A stretch of 8,778 nucleotides of DNA from Desulfobacteraceae bacterium (GCA_030638935.1 DAOWDR010000174.1:1-8778); one strand, 5' to 3'; numbered from the stretch's first letter, positions 1-6,180 are shown. The notes: generated by a model not told the origin, from the letters alone. Program-made: numbers and translations.

Positions 1-10
1 AACGGTAAAG

Positions 11-1147
11 CTAATGCTTTTCTCCACACTGATTGCAAAAAAGAGCCTCACCCAGGTTCTCGGCTCCGCATTTGGCACAGAACCGGACTATTGCCTTTTT
101 TTGGGTTGCTTTGCCGCACCTGGGACAAAACTGGGTTCCCGGCGTAATATTTTTTCCGCAACTTTGGCATTTTTCAAAGATCACCTGCTGGTGGCCGCAT
201 CGGGGGCAGAAATTGGCATCAATCGGGATGGAATTTTTGCATTCGGAACAGGTGGTTGTGCTTGGAAGATTGGTGTTTTCCTTTTGGTTGGACAATTGCT
301 GGGCAAACATACCCGGCAGCATCACCCCAAGCCCCATGCCCATGCCGGCCTGGGCTCCGTTTCCGGCAATACTGTCGGACCCCTGGGCAATCTTTTCCAT
401 GGCCATGGCGGTTTTCATCTGCATGAGTTTGTTCATGTCGTCAAAGAGTTCCATGCGGCTTTTATCGTCAATGGCCTGCTGAACCTCCGGGGGCGGGGTA
501 ATGGCATTTATGTAAAGACCTGTCATGGCCAGGCCGAATCGTGAAAAGTCCTCCTGGATTCTTTTGGAAAGTCCCTTTGCCAGCTCATCGTATTGGGCCG
601 GTAAATCAAAGATGGTGGAGATCTTTTCGCCGATAAAATCATTAAACCTGGAAACCACCACCTGGTTAAGGTATTCACTGATCTCCTCGGTGGTATAAAC
701 TCCCTGGGTACCCACTATTCGGTTTACAAACAGCACGGGCTGGACGATTTTCAGGTTAAAGATACCAAATGCCCGTATCCTTACCAACCCCAGTTGAGTA
801 TCCTTGAAAGCCACGGGATCACGGGTACCCCATTTTAAATTGGTAAAGGTTTTAAGATTTGTAAAATAGACCTCTGCCCGCAAAGGGCTTTTAAACCCCC
901 AGGGCAGGCTGGCTAATTTGGTCAAAACCGGAATGTTGGCTGTTTTCAGGGTATGACGGCCCGGGCCAAAGGCTCCCACAGCTTTGCCGTTATAGAAGAA
1001 AACAGCTGCCTGGCTTTCCCTCACCGTTAGCTGGGCACCGTATTTGATATCGGCTGACCCTTTTTCCGGCAACCTGTGAACCAGCTCTTTGCCGCTTTCG
1101 TCAAACCATTCGAGAAATTCTAAAAAAATCAGGTTGTTGCTCCCCAT
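11..1147 (-). CDS. SPFH-domain protein (YdjI-like) with three C-terminal zinc ribbons
   Basis: This 378-aa protein resembles the YdjI / 'virion core protein' branch of SPFH (stomatin/prohibitin/flotillin) proteins, which act as membrane-associated scaffolds. The SPFH region spans roughly residues 35-225 and begins with the typical FLEWFDESGKELVHRLPE lead-in. A helical stretch (about 225-258) and a Gly/Met-rich linker (about 260-290) follow. The C-terminus carries three CxxC-x10-CxxC zinc ribbons: C300/C303/C314/C317, C327/C330/C341/C344 and C357/C360/C371/C374. No transmembrane segment or signal peptide is apparent, so membrane contact would be peripheral. The ATG at 1147 is preceded by a strong AGGAGG (complement of 1154-1159) six bases upstream. 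The gene stands alone on the minus strand, divergent from fumC. Family knowledge: in Bacillus, ydjI lies with a PspA-type stress gene; no such neighbour is visible here, although the left edge is cut 10 nt after the stop. Family assignment is firm; the cellular role is inferred. Confidence 0.88.
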   Translation of the reverse strand: MGSNNLIFLEFLEWFDESGKELVHRLPEKGSADIKYGAQLTVRESQAAVFFYNGKAVGAFGPGRHTLKTANIPVLTKLASLPWGFKSPLRAEVYFTNLKTFTNLKWGTRDPVAFKDTQLGLVRIRAFGIFNLKIVQPVLFVNRIVGTQGVYTTEEISEYLNQVVVSRFNDFIGEKISTIFDLPAQYDELAKGLSKRIQEDFSRFGLAMTGLYINAITPPPEVQQAIDDKSRMELFDDMNKLMQMKTAMAMEKIAQGSDSIAGNGAQAGMGMGLGVMLPGMFAQQLSNQKENTNLPSTTTCSECKNSIPIDANFCPRCGHQQVIFEKCQSCGKNITPGTQFCPRCGKATQKKAIVRFCAKCGAENLGEALFCNQCGEKH

Positions 1148-1228
1148 TGGAATCCTCCTATCGGGTTTGAAAGGTCATTATTTTTTTGTCATAAAAAAAA
1201 TAAATTCTTTTATCTATTGTCTTGGTAT

Positions 1229-1255
1229 ATTATAGATTCAGGATCTATGTGTCAA
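1229..1255 (-). promoter_or_regulatory. Candidate sigma-70 promoter for the SPFH gene
   Basis: Read on the minus strand, a perfect TTGACA (complement of 1250-1255) is followed after 15 nt by a perfect TATAAT (complement of 1229-1234). A TAATAT alternative gives the optimal 17-nt spacer. It lies about 80 nt upstream of the SPFH start codon. Both hexamers match consensus, but the spacer for the perfect pair is short. It has no experimental support. Confidence 0.55.
1232..1248. promoter_or_regulatory. Dyad ATAGAT-N5-ATCTAT, possible operator
   Basis: A perfect 6-bp inverted repeat with a 5-nt centre lies in the gap between the SPFH gene and fumC. It sits inside and against the spacer of the minus-strand promoter candidate, where a repressor or a spacer-remodelling activator would bind. 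A 6+6 dyad can arise by chance in AT-rich DNA, so this is tentative. Confidence 0.3.
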
Positions 1256-1290
1256 ATATATGATGGGAGGTCAGGACTTTGGGAGGTGAG

Positions 1291-2685
1291 ATGGAAACAC
1301 GAATTGAAAAAGATACCATGGGAGAGATCCATGTCCCGGCAAACTGCCTGTGGGGTGCCCAGACCCAGCGGTCTTTGGAAAATTTTAAGATCGGAGGGGA
1401 AACCATGCCCCTTGACCTTATCCAGGGATTTGGATATTTAAAAAAGGCGGCTGCCATGGCCAATGCATCCTTTGGTCTGCTTTCCCGGGAAAAAGAGGCC
1501 TTGATCTGCCAGGTCTGCGATGGCATCATCCAAGGGGATTTCAATGATCAGTTTCCCCTAAAGGTGTGGCAGACAGGATCCGGTACCCAGACCAATATGA
1601 ATGTCAACGAGGTCATTGCCAATAAGGCCCATCTATTGTCAGGCAAAAAACTGGGGACAGGTTCCCTTCTGATTCATCCCAACGATGATGTGAACAGATC
1701 CCAGTCCTCCAACGATGCATTTCCGACGGCAATGCATATTGCGGCCTGTAAACGGCTCACAGATCACACCTTGCCCTGTCTGGAACTTTTGTGCCAGGGG
1801 CTTGCTGAAAAAAGCTCGGCCTGGAAGTCAATTGTCAAGACAGGAAGAACCCATTTCATGGATGCCGTTCCCCTGACCCTGGGCCAGGAGTTTTCAGGCT
1901 ATGCCGCCATGGTGGACCATGGTATTCAGAATTTGAAAACAAGCCTGGCCCGTCTGTTTGAGTTGGCACTGGGGGGGACAGCAGTGGGAACGGGGCTGAA
2001 CAGCCCTGGTGGTTTTGATGTGAAGGTCGCCGGAATCATCGCAGAGCTGACAGGGTATCCCTTTGTGACGGCAACAAATAAATTTGAAGCCCTGGCCTCC
2101 CATGATGCACTTGTGGCCTCCCATGGGGCCCTTAAAACCCTGGCGGTCAGTATGATGAAAATTGCCAATGACATCCGCATGCTGGGGTCGGGTCCAAGGT
2201 GCGGCATTGGAGAACTGACATTACCTGCCAATGAACCGGGGTCCTCCATTATGCCGGGCAAGGTCAACCCCACCCAGACTGAGGCCATGACCATGGTCTG
2301 TGCCCAGGTCATGGGCAATGATGTGACCGTCAATATTGCCGGGTCTTCCGGTCATTTTGAACTTAATGTGTTTAAACCTGTTATCATCCATAATTTTTTG
2401 CAGTCTGCAGGGCTGCTGGGGGATGCTGCCCTCTCCTTTTATGAAAATTGTGTCAGGGGGCTTGCACCGAATCTTTTGGTCATTGAAAATCATCTGTCCC
2501 AATCATTGATGCTGGTGACGGCGTTGAACACTTTGATAGGGTATGATAAGGCGGCCATGATAGCCAAAAAAGCCCATAAAGATGGGATTACCCTAAAGCA
2601 GGCCGCCCATGGGCTTGGCCTTGTGTCCCGGGATAAATTTGACGAATTGGTGGATCCTGGTAAAATGACGGGACCCATGGAATAA
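1291..2685 (+). CDS. fumC: Fumarate hydratase, class II (fumarase C)
   Basis: This enzyme reversibly hydrates fumarate to L-malate in the cytoplasmic TCA cycle. It is the iron-independent, homotetrameric class II type. The 464-aa length matches the family (E. coli FumC is 467 aa). Visible motifs are the N-terminal EKDTMGEIHVPA and WGAQTQRS, then GSGTQTNMNVNEV at 96-108, HPNDDVNRSQSSND at 129-142, the catalytic His188 in TGRTH, and the superfamily signature GSSIMPGKVNP at 317-327, whose Ser318 aligns with the E. coli catalytic base. I chose ATG 1291 because GGAGGTGAG directly precedes it and the N-terminus then matches the family. An in-frame TTG at 1279 with its own GGGAGG upstream would add only four residues. 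It heads a same-strand run with a 70-aa unknown gene and a reductase. In complete-oxidising sulfate reducers this step is central. The key residues are all present. Confidence 0.97.
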   Translation: METRIEKDTMGEIHVPANCLWGAQTQRSLENFKIGGETMPLDLIQGFGYLKKAAAMANASFGLLSREKEALICQVCDGIIQGDFNDQFPLKVWQTGSGTQTNMNVNEVIANKAHLLSGKKLGTGSLLIHPNDDVNRSQSSNDAFPTAMHIAACKRLTDHTLPCLELLCQGLAEKSSAWKSIVKTGRTHFMDAVPLTLGQEFSGYAAMVDHGIQNLKTSLARLFELALGGTAVGTGLNSPGGFDVKVAGIIAELTGYPFVTATNKFEALASHDALVASHGALKTLAVSMMKIANDIRMLGSGPRCGIGELTLPANEPGSSIMPGKVNPTQTEAMTMVCAQVMGNDVTVNIAGSSGHFELNVFKPVIIHNFLQSAGLLGDAALSFYENCVRGLAPNLLVIENHLSQSLMLVTALNTLIGYDKAAMIAKKAHKDGITLKQAAHGLGLVSRDKFDELVDPGKMTGPME

Positions 2686-2735
2686 ATCCTTAGGGATTCA
2701 AGCACCAGGAAAAATATATAGACAGAGGGGGAAAA

Positions 2736-2948
2736 ATGGACCATGACGTTACCCTGTTTAAGGCATATCCATTTAAGGAAGGTCAGAAAATAAGGATTGA
2801 AGAATCCCTGCGATCAGGGGATTGGGAAGTAATAAAGGTGACGGACCATAAGGTGACCCTGCGCTGTCCCATTTCAAAAAAAGAGATGGTATGGAGCAGA
2901 TTCTGCTATTTGGCTGAAGAAAAATTAATGCCATGGCCCCGGATTTAG
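2736..2948 (+). CDS. Small conserved-looking hypothetical protein, 70 aa
   Basis: I do not recognise a family. The protein is short, soluble and of mixed charge, with no signal peptide or membrane segment. It reads like a compact beta-rich fold: 'FKEGQKIRIEESLRSGDWEVIKV' is followed by 'HKVTLRCP', suggestive of an SH3- or KOW-like small barrel, but this is an impression only. Two cysteines (C44 and C57) are not in a metal-binding spacing. The ATG at 2736 has a clear GAGGGGG ribosome binding site five or so bases upstream, which supports genuine translation. It lies 50 nt after fumC and 42 nt before the reductase gene on the same strand, so co-transcription is likely. Confidence 0.7.
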   Translation: MDHDVTLFKAYPFKEGQKIRIEESLRSGDWEVIKVTDHKVTLRCPISKKEMVWSRFCYLAEEKLMPWPRI

Positions 2949-2990
2949 GCAGAACAGATTAGACCGGATCAAAAAATAAGGAAGGCTGAT

Positions 2991-3494
2991 ATGGAAGTGA
3001 TATTACTCATGGCCATGACCCTGGATGGGAAAATTGCAAGGGATTCCCGGCAACTGGTGGACTGGACAGGAAAGGCAGATAAACAATATTTTGTCCGGGT
3101 GACCCGGGAGGCAGGTGTTGTCATCATGGGATCCAAAACATTTGATACCATTGGCAAGCCCCTGCCGGGCAGAAAAAATATTATTATGACCCGGAATAAG
3201 GACCGGAAAAGTCAAATGGAGAACCTGGTGTTTACGGATCAGTCTGCCGGGCAAATTATAAGCAAGCTAGAGGAAGAGGGGTTTGAAAAAGTTACCCTGA
3301 TCGGCGGTGCCATTGTCAATTCCCTGTTTGCCAAGGAAAAGCTTATCACCCAGATCCATGTGACCATGGTGCCGGTATTGTATGGAAGGGGACTTTCCCT
3401 GTTTAAGGATTCATTGGATGTCAACCTTGAACTCATGGAGAACCGGGAAATTGATAAAGGACATTTGCTTTTAATATATAGGGTGCTGAAATGA
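2991..3494 (+). CDS. Dihydrofolate reductase / RibD C-terminal-fold reductase
   Basis: This is a 167-aa NADPH-dependent reductase of the DHFR-like fold. Residues 3-15 (VILLMAMTLDGKI) form the first strand. GSKTFDTIGKPLPGRKNIIMTR (47-68) closely resembles the nucleotide-binding segment of true DHFRs. GGA at 105-107 is the conserved turn, and IHVTMVPVLYGRG (122-134) is the RibD_C-type terminal segment. Asp30 in GKADKQYF is placed like the catalytic acid of E. coli DHFR (Asp27 in LPADLAWF), which favours reduction of dihydrofolate over pyrimidine chemistry. The protein lacks the deaminase domain of full RibD and is about the length of a stand-alone DHFR. The start has AAGGAAGG five bases upstream. 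The stop overlaps the next ATG (ATGA). The fold is confident. The substrate (dihydrofolate or a pteridine/riboflavin intermediate) is not settled, so no symbol is given. Confidence 0.85.
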   Translation: MEVILLMAMTLDGKIARDSRQLVDWTGKADKQYFVRVTREAGVVIMGSKTFDTIGKPLPGRKNIIMTRNKDRKSQMENLVFTDQSAGQIISKLEEEGFEKVTLIGGAIVNSLFAKEKLITQIHVTMVPVLYGRGLSLFKDSLDVNLELMENREIDKGHLLLIYRVLK

Positions 3495-3589
3495 CAAAAA
3501 AGAAAAAAAATTTTCTGGTCCGGCTGTTTAAGTGGATTGCAAAGGGAAATAAAAAAGCCGCAGAAAAGGGCCAATTTTGCCCCTCCTGA
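3491..3589 (+). CDS. Tiny ORF (32 aa), translationally coupled to the reductase
   Basis: The ATG at 3491 overlaps the reductase TGA in an ATGA arrangement typical of translational coupling. The peptide starts MTKKKKNFLVRLFKWIAKGN, continues with KKAAEKGQ and ends FCPS. It has a strongly basic N-terminus, an amphipathic-looking helix rich in Phe, Leu and Trp, and a single Cys three residues from the C-terminus. There is no signal-peptide cleavage pattern. An AGGGTG about six bases upstream, inside the reductase's last codons, could serve as a ribosome binding site. I do not recognise the family. The layout suggests a membrane-surface-binding or partner-binding micropeptide, but chance coding after a stop codon cannot be excluded. 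It is not a truncated piece of the reductase, which is full length. Confidence 0.5.
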   Translation: MTKKKKNFLVRLFKWIAKGNKKAAEKGQFCPS

Positions 3590-3650
3590 GTCAAGAAAAA
3601 ATAATGGATCAGTTTGATCCAAATCAGATGGGGATAAAGTGAAAAATTTC

Positions 3651-3678
3651 TTGAATCTTCCTGTAAAGACTATATACT
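3651..3678 (+). promoter_or_regulatory. Candidate sigma-70 promoter upstream of the 141-aa gene
   Basis: TTGAAT (3651-3656) is separated by 16 nt from TATACT (3673-3678). Transcription would begin within the first hairpin, about 90 nt before the start codon at 3778. The match is reasonable but not perfect. Confidence 0.4.
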
Positions 3679-3680
3679 CG

Positions 3681-3739
3681 CCTGTGAAAACACAGGGCGA
3701 ATACAGCCGGAGGGATACCCCGGTATTTGGTCTTTTTTT
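3681..3739 (+). terminator. Two hairpins plus T-tract: possible attenuator or small-RNA terminator
   Basis: Hairpin 1 is CCTGTG-AAAA-CACAGG (3681-3696), extendable by two outer pairs around one bulged G. Hairpin 2 pairs CCGG at 3707-3710 with CCGG at 3720-3723, plus GG/CC around a GATA loop, with AATA/TATT (3700-3703 / 3724-3727) as a lower stem across a CAG bulge. A run of seven T follows at 3733-3739, five nt past the lower stem, slightly far for an ideal intrinsic terminator. Its position before the next gene's start codon suggests conditional readthrough or the end of the preceding operon. Confidence 0.4.
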
Positions 3740-3777
3740 AATTCACAAGTTTTTTAAACAGGCGATGGGCTAAAGAT

Positions 3778-4203
3778 ATGAGTACAAAGGTAAAAGGATT
3801 GCTGCAGAAGATTAATTTTATCCAAACAGATATGGAATTGCATAAACAGATTTTGTTTTCCATTCCCTCGGACAATAAGGCTGAGATGGAAAAGGTGGTG
3901 AATACCATTGCAGGGCAAAAAAAACAGATCAGCGACCTGAGAGGGCAAATCAAAGAGATTGATGAAGATGAGTACAATAAGATCATTGCCATTGAACAGG
4001 CAGCCGATCAATTCCGGGAGATCTCCAGGGACAAAAAATTTGTCCAGGTCAACACCCTCAATGAAGATCACAATTGTTTTATCACATTAAATGACGGCAC
4101 AAGGCTGGATTGCCTGGTGGCTGCAAAGGAAGAAAACGGGAATTGGACGGTTCTGACCATTGAGGGCGAAACCAAAGAATATCCTGGCAGCCTGATTAAA
4201 TAA
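3778..4203 (+). CDS. Unknown 141-aa protein with N-terminal coiled coil
   Basis: I do not recognise a family. Residues about 1-85 are charged and helical with heptad-like Leu/Ile spacing (for example VNTIAGQKKQISDLRGQIKE), so a coiled coil and self-association are likely. Residues about 86-140 look beta-rich: FVQVNTL, CFITLNDGTRLDCLVAA and WTVLTIEGE are alternating strands with turns, perhaps a small barrel. Two cysteines (C100 and C112) lie in adjacent strands. There is no signal peptide or membrane segment, so it should be cytoplasmic. The ribosome binding site is weak (GATGGG about eight bases upstream of ATG 3778). It is followed on the same strand by the cytochrome gene 60 nt later, so the two may be co-transcribed although the proteins would be in different compartments. 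Confidence 0.7.
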   Translation: MSTKVKGLLQKINFIQTDMELHKQILFSIPSDNKAEMEKVVNTIAGQKKQISDLRGQIKEIDEDEYNKIIAIEQAADQFREISRDKKFVQVNTLNEDHNCFITLNDGTRLDCLVAAKEENGNWTVLTIEGETKEYPGSLIK

Positions 4204-4250
4204 TCTATCATAGGCCCTTTAAGAAGATCTTTAAAAATGCCTTTGAAGAA

Positions 4251-4266
4251 AAGGAGAAATCTCTTG
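4251..4266 (+). promoter_or_regulatory. Ribosome binding site pointing to a TTG start for the cytochrome
   Basis: AAGGAG at 4251-4256 is seven bases upstream of an in-frame TTG at 4264. The upstream in-frame ATG at 4237 has only a distant AAGAAG before it. Starting at TTG gives MKKNIRYFLAPVLILLAAG, a textbook export signal with a short basic N-terminus. Confidence 0.65.
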
Positions 4267-5604
4267 AAAAAAAATATTAGATATTTTCTTGCCCCTGTAC
4301 TGATTCTGCTGGCAGCAGGTATTTTGCTGATCCCAGCCGCAGCCACCCCAGCCAAAAAATTTGATTTGGACCGGTTTATTGAGCCTGACACCTGTGGCGG
4401 CTGCCATTGGGAAATCCAGGAGCAGTGGACCAATTCCATGCATCACCTGTCCCACAAGGACCCGGTATACAACCGGGTGGCCAAATTTTTACGACAGGGA
4501 CTCATCCAGGCAGGGGAAATAGAGGAAGCCGAATCCTGTGTTAAATGCCACACCCCGGTGGGTGTGGTCACGGGATTTCCAAAAAAACTTTCCGATGACC
4601 TGTCAAAGACCCCGGAGATTGCAACCCAGGGGATCCAATGCGATTATTGCCATTCTGCCGTGGATGTAACCCGTATGTACAACAACGGACTGGTCCTGGC
4701 ACCAGGCCATGGCGAAGACGACCCGGGTGTGAAACATGGCCCCTTTGATGATTCTGAACCTGATTTCCATGAAGCCGCTTTTTCTAAACTTCACCAAAGC
4801 TCTGAGATTTGCGGCACCTGTCACAATGTCAAGCATGCGGCATTTGGGACAGATCTTGAGACCACCTATACGGAATGGGAAAACAGCCCTTACAATGATC
4901 CTGATCCTGAAAAAAGAATCACCTGCCAGGGCTGCCACATGTATCAGCGGCCCGGCATTCCTGCCACAGGCTCCACAGCCAGGCCGGAAAATCCAGGGTC
5001 TGCCACCGAGGACAGTATGGAAAGGCTCCATATTTTTACCCATTATTTTGTTGGTGCCAATACAGGAGTGACAGGCTTATTCGGGGGCAAAGACAAACAG
5101 GAAATGGCAGTGGAGCGTCTTGTGAATGCCGCCCAAATTTTACTTAACACAGAAAAACTGGCCAAAAAACAATTGGATGTGATGGTGACCAATTCCGGTG
5201 CCGGCCATTCAATCCCCACAGGGGTGGGGGACTTAAGACAGGTATGGATTGAAATCAGTATTCGGGATGCAAATAATAATCTTGTTTTTCAATCCGGTTT
5301 CCTGGATAAGAAAAATCAGTTGTCCGATGATACCATCATCTTCAGGACAGTTCTCGGGGACGGCCGTGGCAATCCCGTGGTGAATCTGGCAAAGGCCAGA
5401 CAGGTACTTTCCGATAACAGAATCCTTGCCAAACAAACGGCGACCCAAACCATTGACCTTGATTTTGTACCCAAGAAAGATTCTGTGATAACCGCCCGGC
5501 TCCTGTACCGGGGGATGCCCCAGAAAATTTTAAACCTGATCCCGGGAGAGCCGCTTGGGCCCCTGCCCGTGGTGGAGATGGCAAAGGTGTCCCAAACCAT
5601 TTAA
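4264..5604 (+). CDS. Exported pentahaem cytochrome c (cytochrome c554-like family)
   Basis: This protein is a periplasmic electron-transfer protein or reductase subunit with five covalently bound haems c. Counting from TTG 4264 (446 aa), the CxxCH sites are C44-C47-H48, C92-C95-H96, C126-C129-H130, C183-C186-H187 and C221-C224-H225. Residues 7-23 are a hydrophobic export segment after MKKNIR, followed by an AAA-TPA signal-peptidase-like site near residue 27. An uncleaved anchor is also possible. Further His residues near the first haem (H60, H61, H64) and in GAGHSIPTG (H315) are candidate distal axial ligands; the GHxxPTG motif recurs in multihaem cytochromes of this kind. The C-terminal region (about 290-440) has no haem and looks beta-rich. 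The start may instead be ATG 4237 (455 aa), but the ribosome binding site favours TTG. Its partner and acceptor are unknown, and no membrane quinol oxidoreductase gene is adjacent. Confidence 0.9.
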   Translation: MKKNIRYFLAPVLILLAAGILLIPAAATPAKKFDLDRFIEPDTCGGCHWEIQEQWTNSMHHLSHKDPVYNRVAKFLRQGLIQAGEIEEAESCVKCHTPVGVVTGFPKKLSDDLSKTPEIATQGIQCDYCHSAVDVTRMYNNGLVLAPGHGEDDPGVKHGPFDDSEPDFHEAAFSKLHQSSEICGTCHNVKHAAFGTDLETTYTEWENSPYNDPDPEKRITCQGCHMYQRPGIPATGSTARPENPGSATEDSMERLHIFTHYFVGANTGVTGLFGGKDKQEMAVERLVNAAQILLNTEKLAKKQLDVMVTNSGAGHSIPTGVGDLRQVWIEISIRDANNNLVFQSGFLDKKNQLSDDTIIFRTVLGDGRGNPVVNLAKARQVLSDNRILAKQTATQTIDLDFVPKKDSVITARLLYRGMPQKILNLIPGEPLGPLPVVEMAKVSQTI

Positions 5605-5606
5605 TC

Positions 5607-6107
5607 TTAAAAGGGCCAGAAACTGTTGTCTTCCCATATCCTTGCCATGAGTGATTCCTGGAGGGCAACCAGTTTTTCAAGGTGGGTTGTTTCCCAGGCC
5701 GACAGCCAATCGTACATTTTTTTTTCCTCCGGGTCTGTGGCTTCCTTTGCCCGTTGGGCATACAATTTTACCGCCTTTTCTTCAAATCCAATGGCTGCGG
5801 TGATGGCGGTTGACTCAAAACCGGCAGCATTGATATTATTTTTAACAGCATCGCTGAGGATATCAGGAGCCGTCACGGCACCGGCGTCATCAAACCCGCC
5901 GGCCATGAATTTTCCGCTTTTTGTATAGGCTTGGAATTGTTTTTCAAAGAGGTCCATGTGTTCCTGTTCCTCATCCGCAAGACTTTGGAAAAACTTTTTT
6001 ACCTCATCGTTTTCGGCATGGGCCTTGGCTGTTTCATAAAGGTGTTTGCCCTGGCGTTCCATGAGAAAGGCATTTTTTAATATATCCAATGTGTTTGACT
6101 TGTCCAT
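5607..6107 (-). CDS. Rubrerythrin-type ferritin-like diiron protein (no rubredoxin domain)
   Basis: This is a 166-aa four-helix-bundle protein of the rubrerythrin/ferritin-like family, which typically reduces peroxide or handles iron in anaerobes. Likely diiron ligands are visible: E17 on helix A (MERQGKHLYE), the ExxH motif E47/H50 on helix B (DEEQEHMDLFEKQF), E109 or E110 on helix C (GFEEKAVKLYAQ) and the ExxH motif E139/H142 on helix D (AWETTHLEKL). The CxxC pairs of a rubredoxin domain are absent; the protein contains no cysteine at all, so electrons must come from a separate donor. A linker at about 62-92 joins the two helix pairs. The ATG at 6107 is preceded by AGGAG seven bases upstream. 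Its 3' end lies 2 nt from the cytochrome stop, tail to tail. It diverges from mntP. The family is secure; peroxidase activity is inferred. Confidence 0.9.
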   Translation of the reverse strand: MDKSNTLDILKNAFLMERQGKHLYETAKAHAENDEVKKFFQSLADEEQEHMDLFEKQFQAYTKSGKFMAGGFDDAGAVTAPDILSDAVKNNINAAGFESTAITAAIGFEEKAVKLYAQRAKEATDPEEKKMYDWLSAWETTHLEKLVALQESLMARIWEDNSFWPF

Positions 6108-6151
6108 GGTGCATCTCCTGTATTTAGGTTGAGAGGGGAAAGCTTAAAAAA

Positions 6152-6180
6152 AGAGTACATCATGTTTGTTCTAATTTCAA
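6152..6180 (-). promoter_or_regulatory. Weak promoter candidate for the rubrerythrin gene
   Basis: On the minus strand TTGAAA (complement of 6175-6180) is followed after 17 nt by TACTCT (complement of 6152-6157), about 45 nt upstream of the start codon. The -10 match is only partial, so this is a low-confidence site. Confidence 0.3.

Larger units (their letters stand above)
3590..3777 (+). other. Structured 188-nt intergenic leader
   Basis: No convincing gene lies here. In order the stretch holds a perfect 7-bp dyad with a 3-nt loop (TGGATCA/TGATCCA, 3605-3621), a promoter-like pair (3651-3678), a hairpin at 3681-3696, a second compound hairpin at 3700-3727 and a T7 tract at 3733-3739. The start of the 141-aa gene follows 38 nt after the T-tract. 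The arrangement could be a short leader with an attenuator, or a small RNA with its own terminator. It does not match a riboswitch class I can recognise. Confidence 0.45.

Noticed and set aside
14..544. Long plus-strand open frames opposite the SPFH gene
   Set aside because: They mirror the zinc-ribbon coding strand, have no ribosome binding site and no recognisable domain. The minus-strand gene explains the region fully.
1926..2333. Minus-strand open frame inside fumC
   Set aside because: It is a shadow of a highly conserved enzyme gene and its translation shows no family features.
2685..2698. AATCC-TTAG-GGATT hairpin after fumC as a terminator
   Set aside because: It has only five pairs and no T-run, and the next gene follows closely with a strong ribosome binding site.
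3604..3642. 12-codon frame MDQFDPNQMGIK after the 32-aa ORF
   Set aside because: It is very short, has no ribosome binding site, and overlaps the TGGATCA/TGATCCA dyad that better explains the sequence. A frameshifted extension of the preceding ORF is possible but unsupported.
3687..3730. Similarity of AAAACACAGGGCGAA to the start of a GEMM (c-di-GMP-I) riboswitch
   Set aside because: The GACGCAAAG core and the second stem of that class are absent, and the following hairpin has a different form.
4603..5043. Minus-strand open frame inside the cytochrome gene
   Set aside because: It is the antisense of CxxCH-coding sequence, with no ribosome binding site and no plausible protein features.
5342..5761. 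Minus-strand open frame spanning the cytochrome and rubrerythrin 3' ends
   Set aside because: It overlaps two well-supported genes in another frame and reads as low-quality Arg/Pro/Ser-rich sequence.
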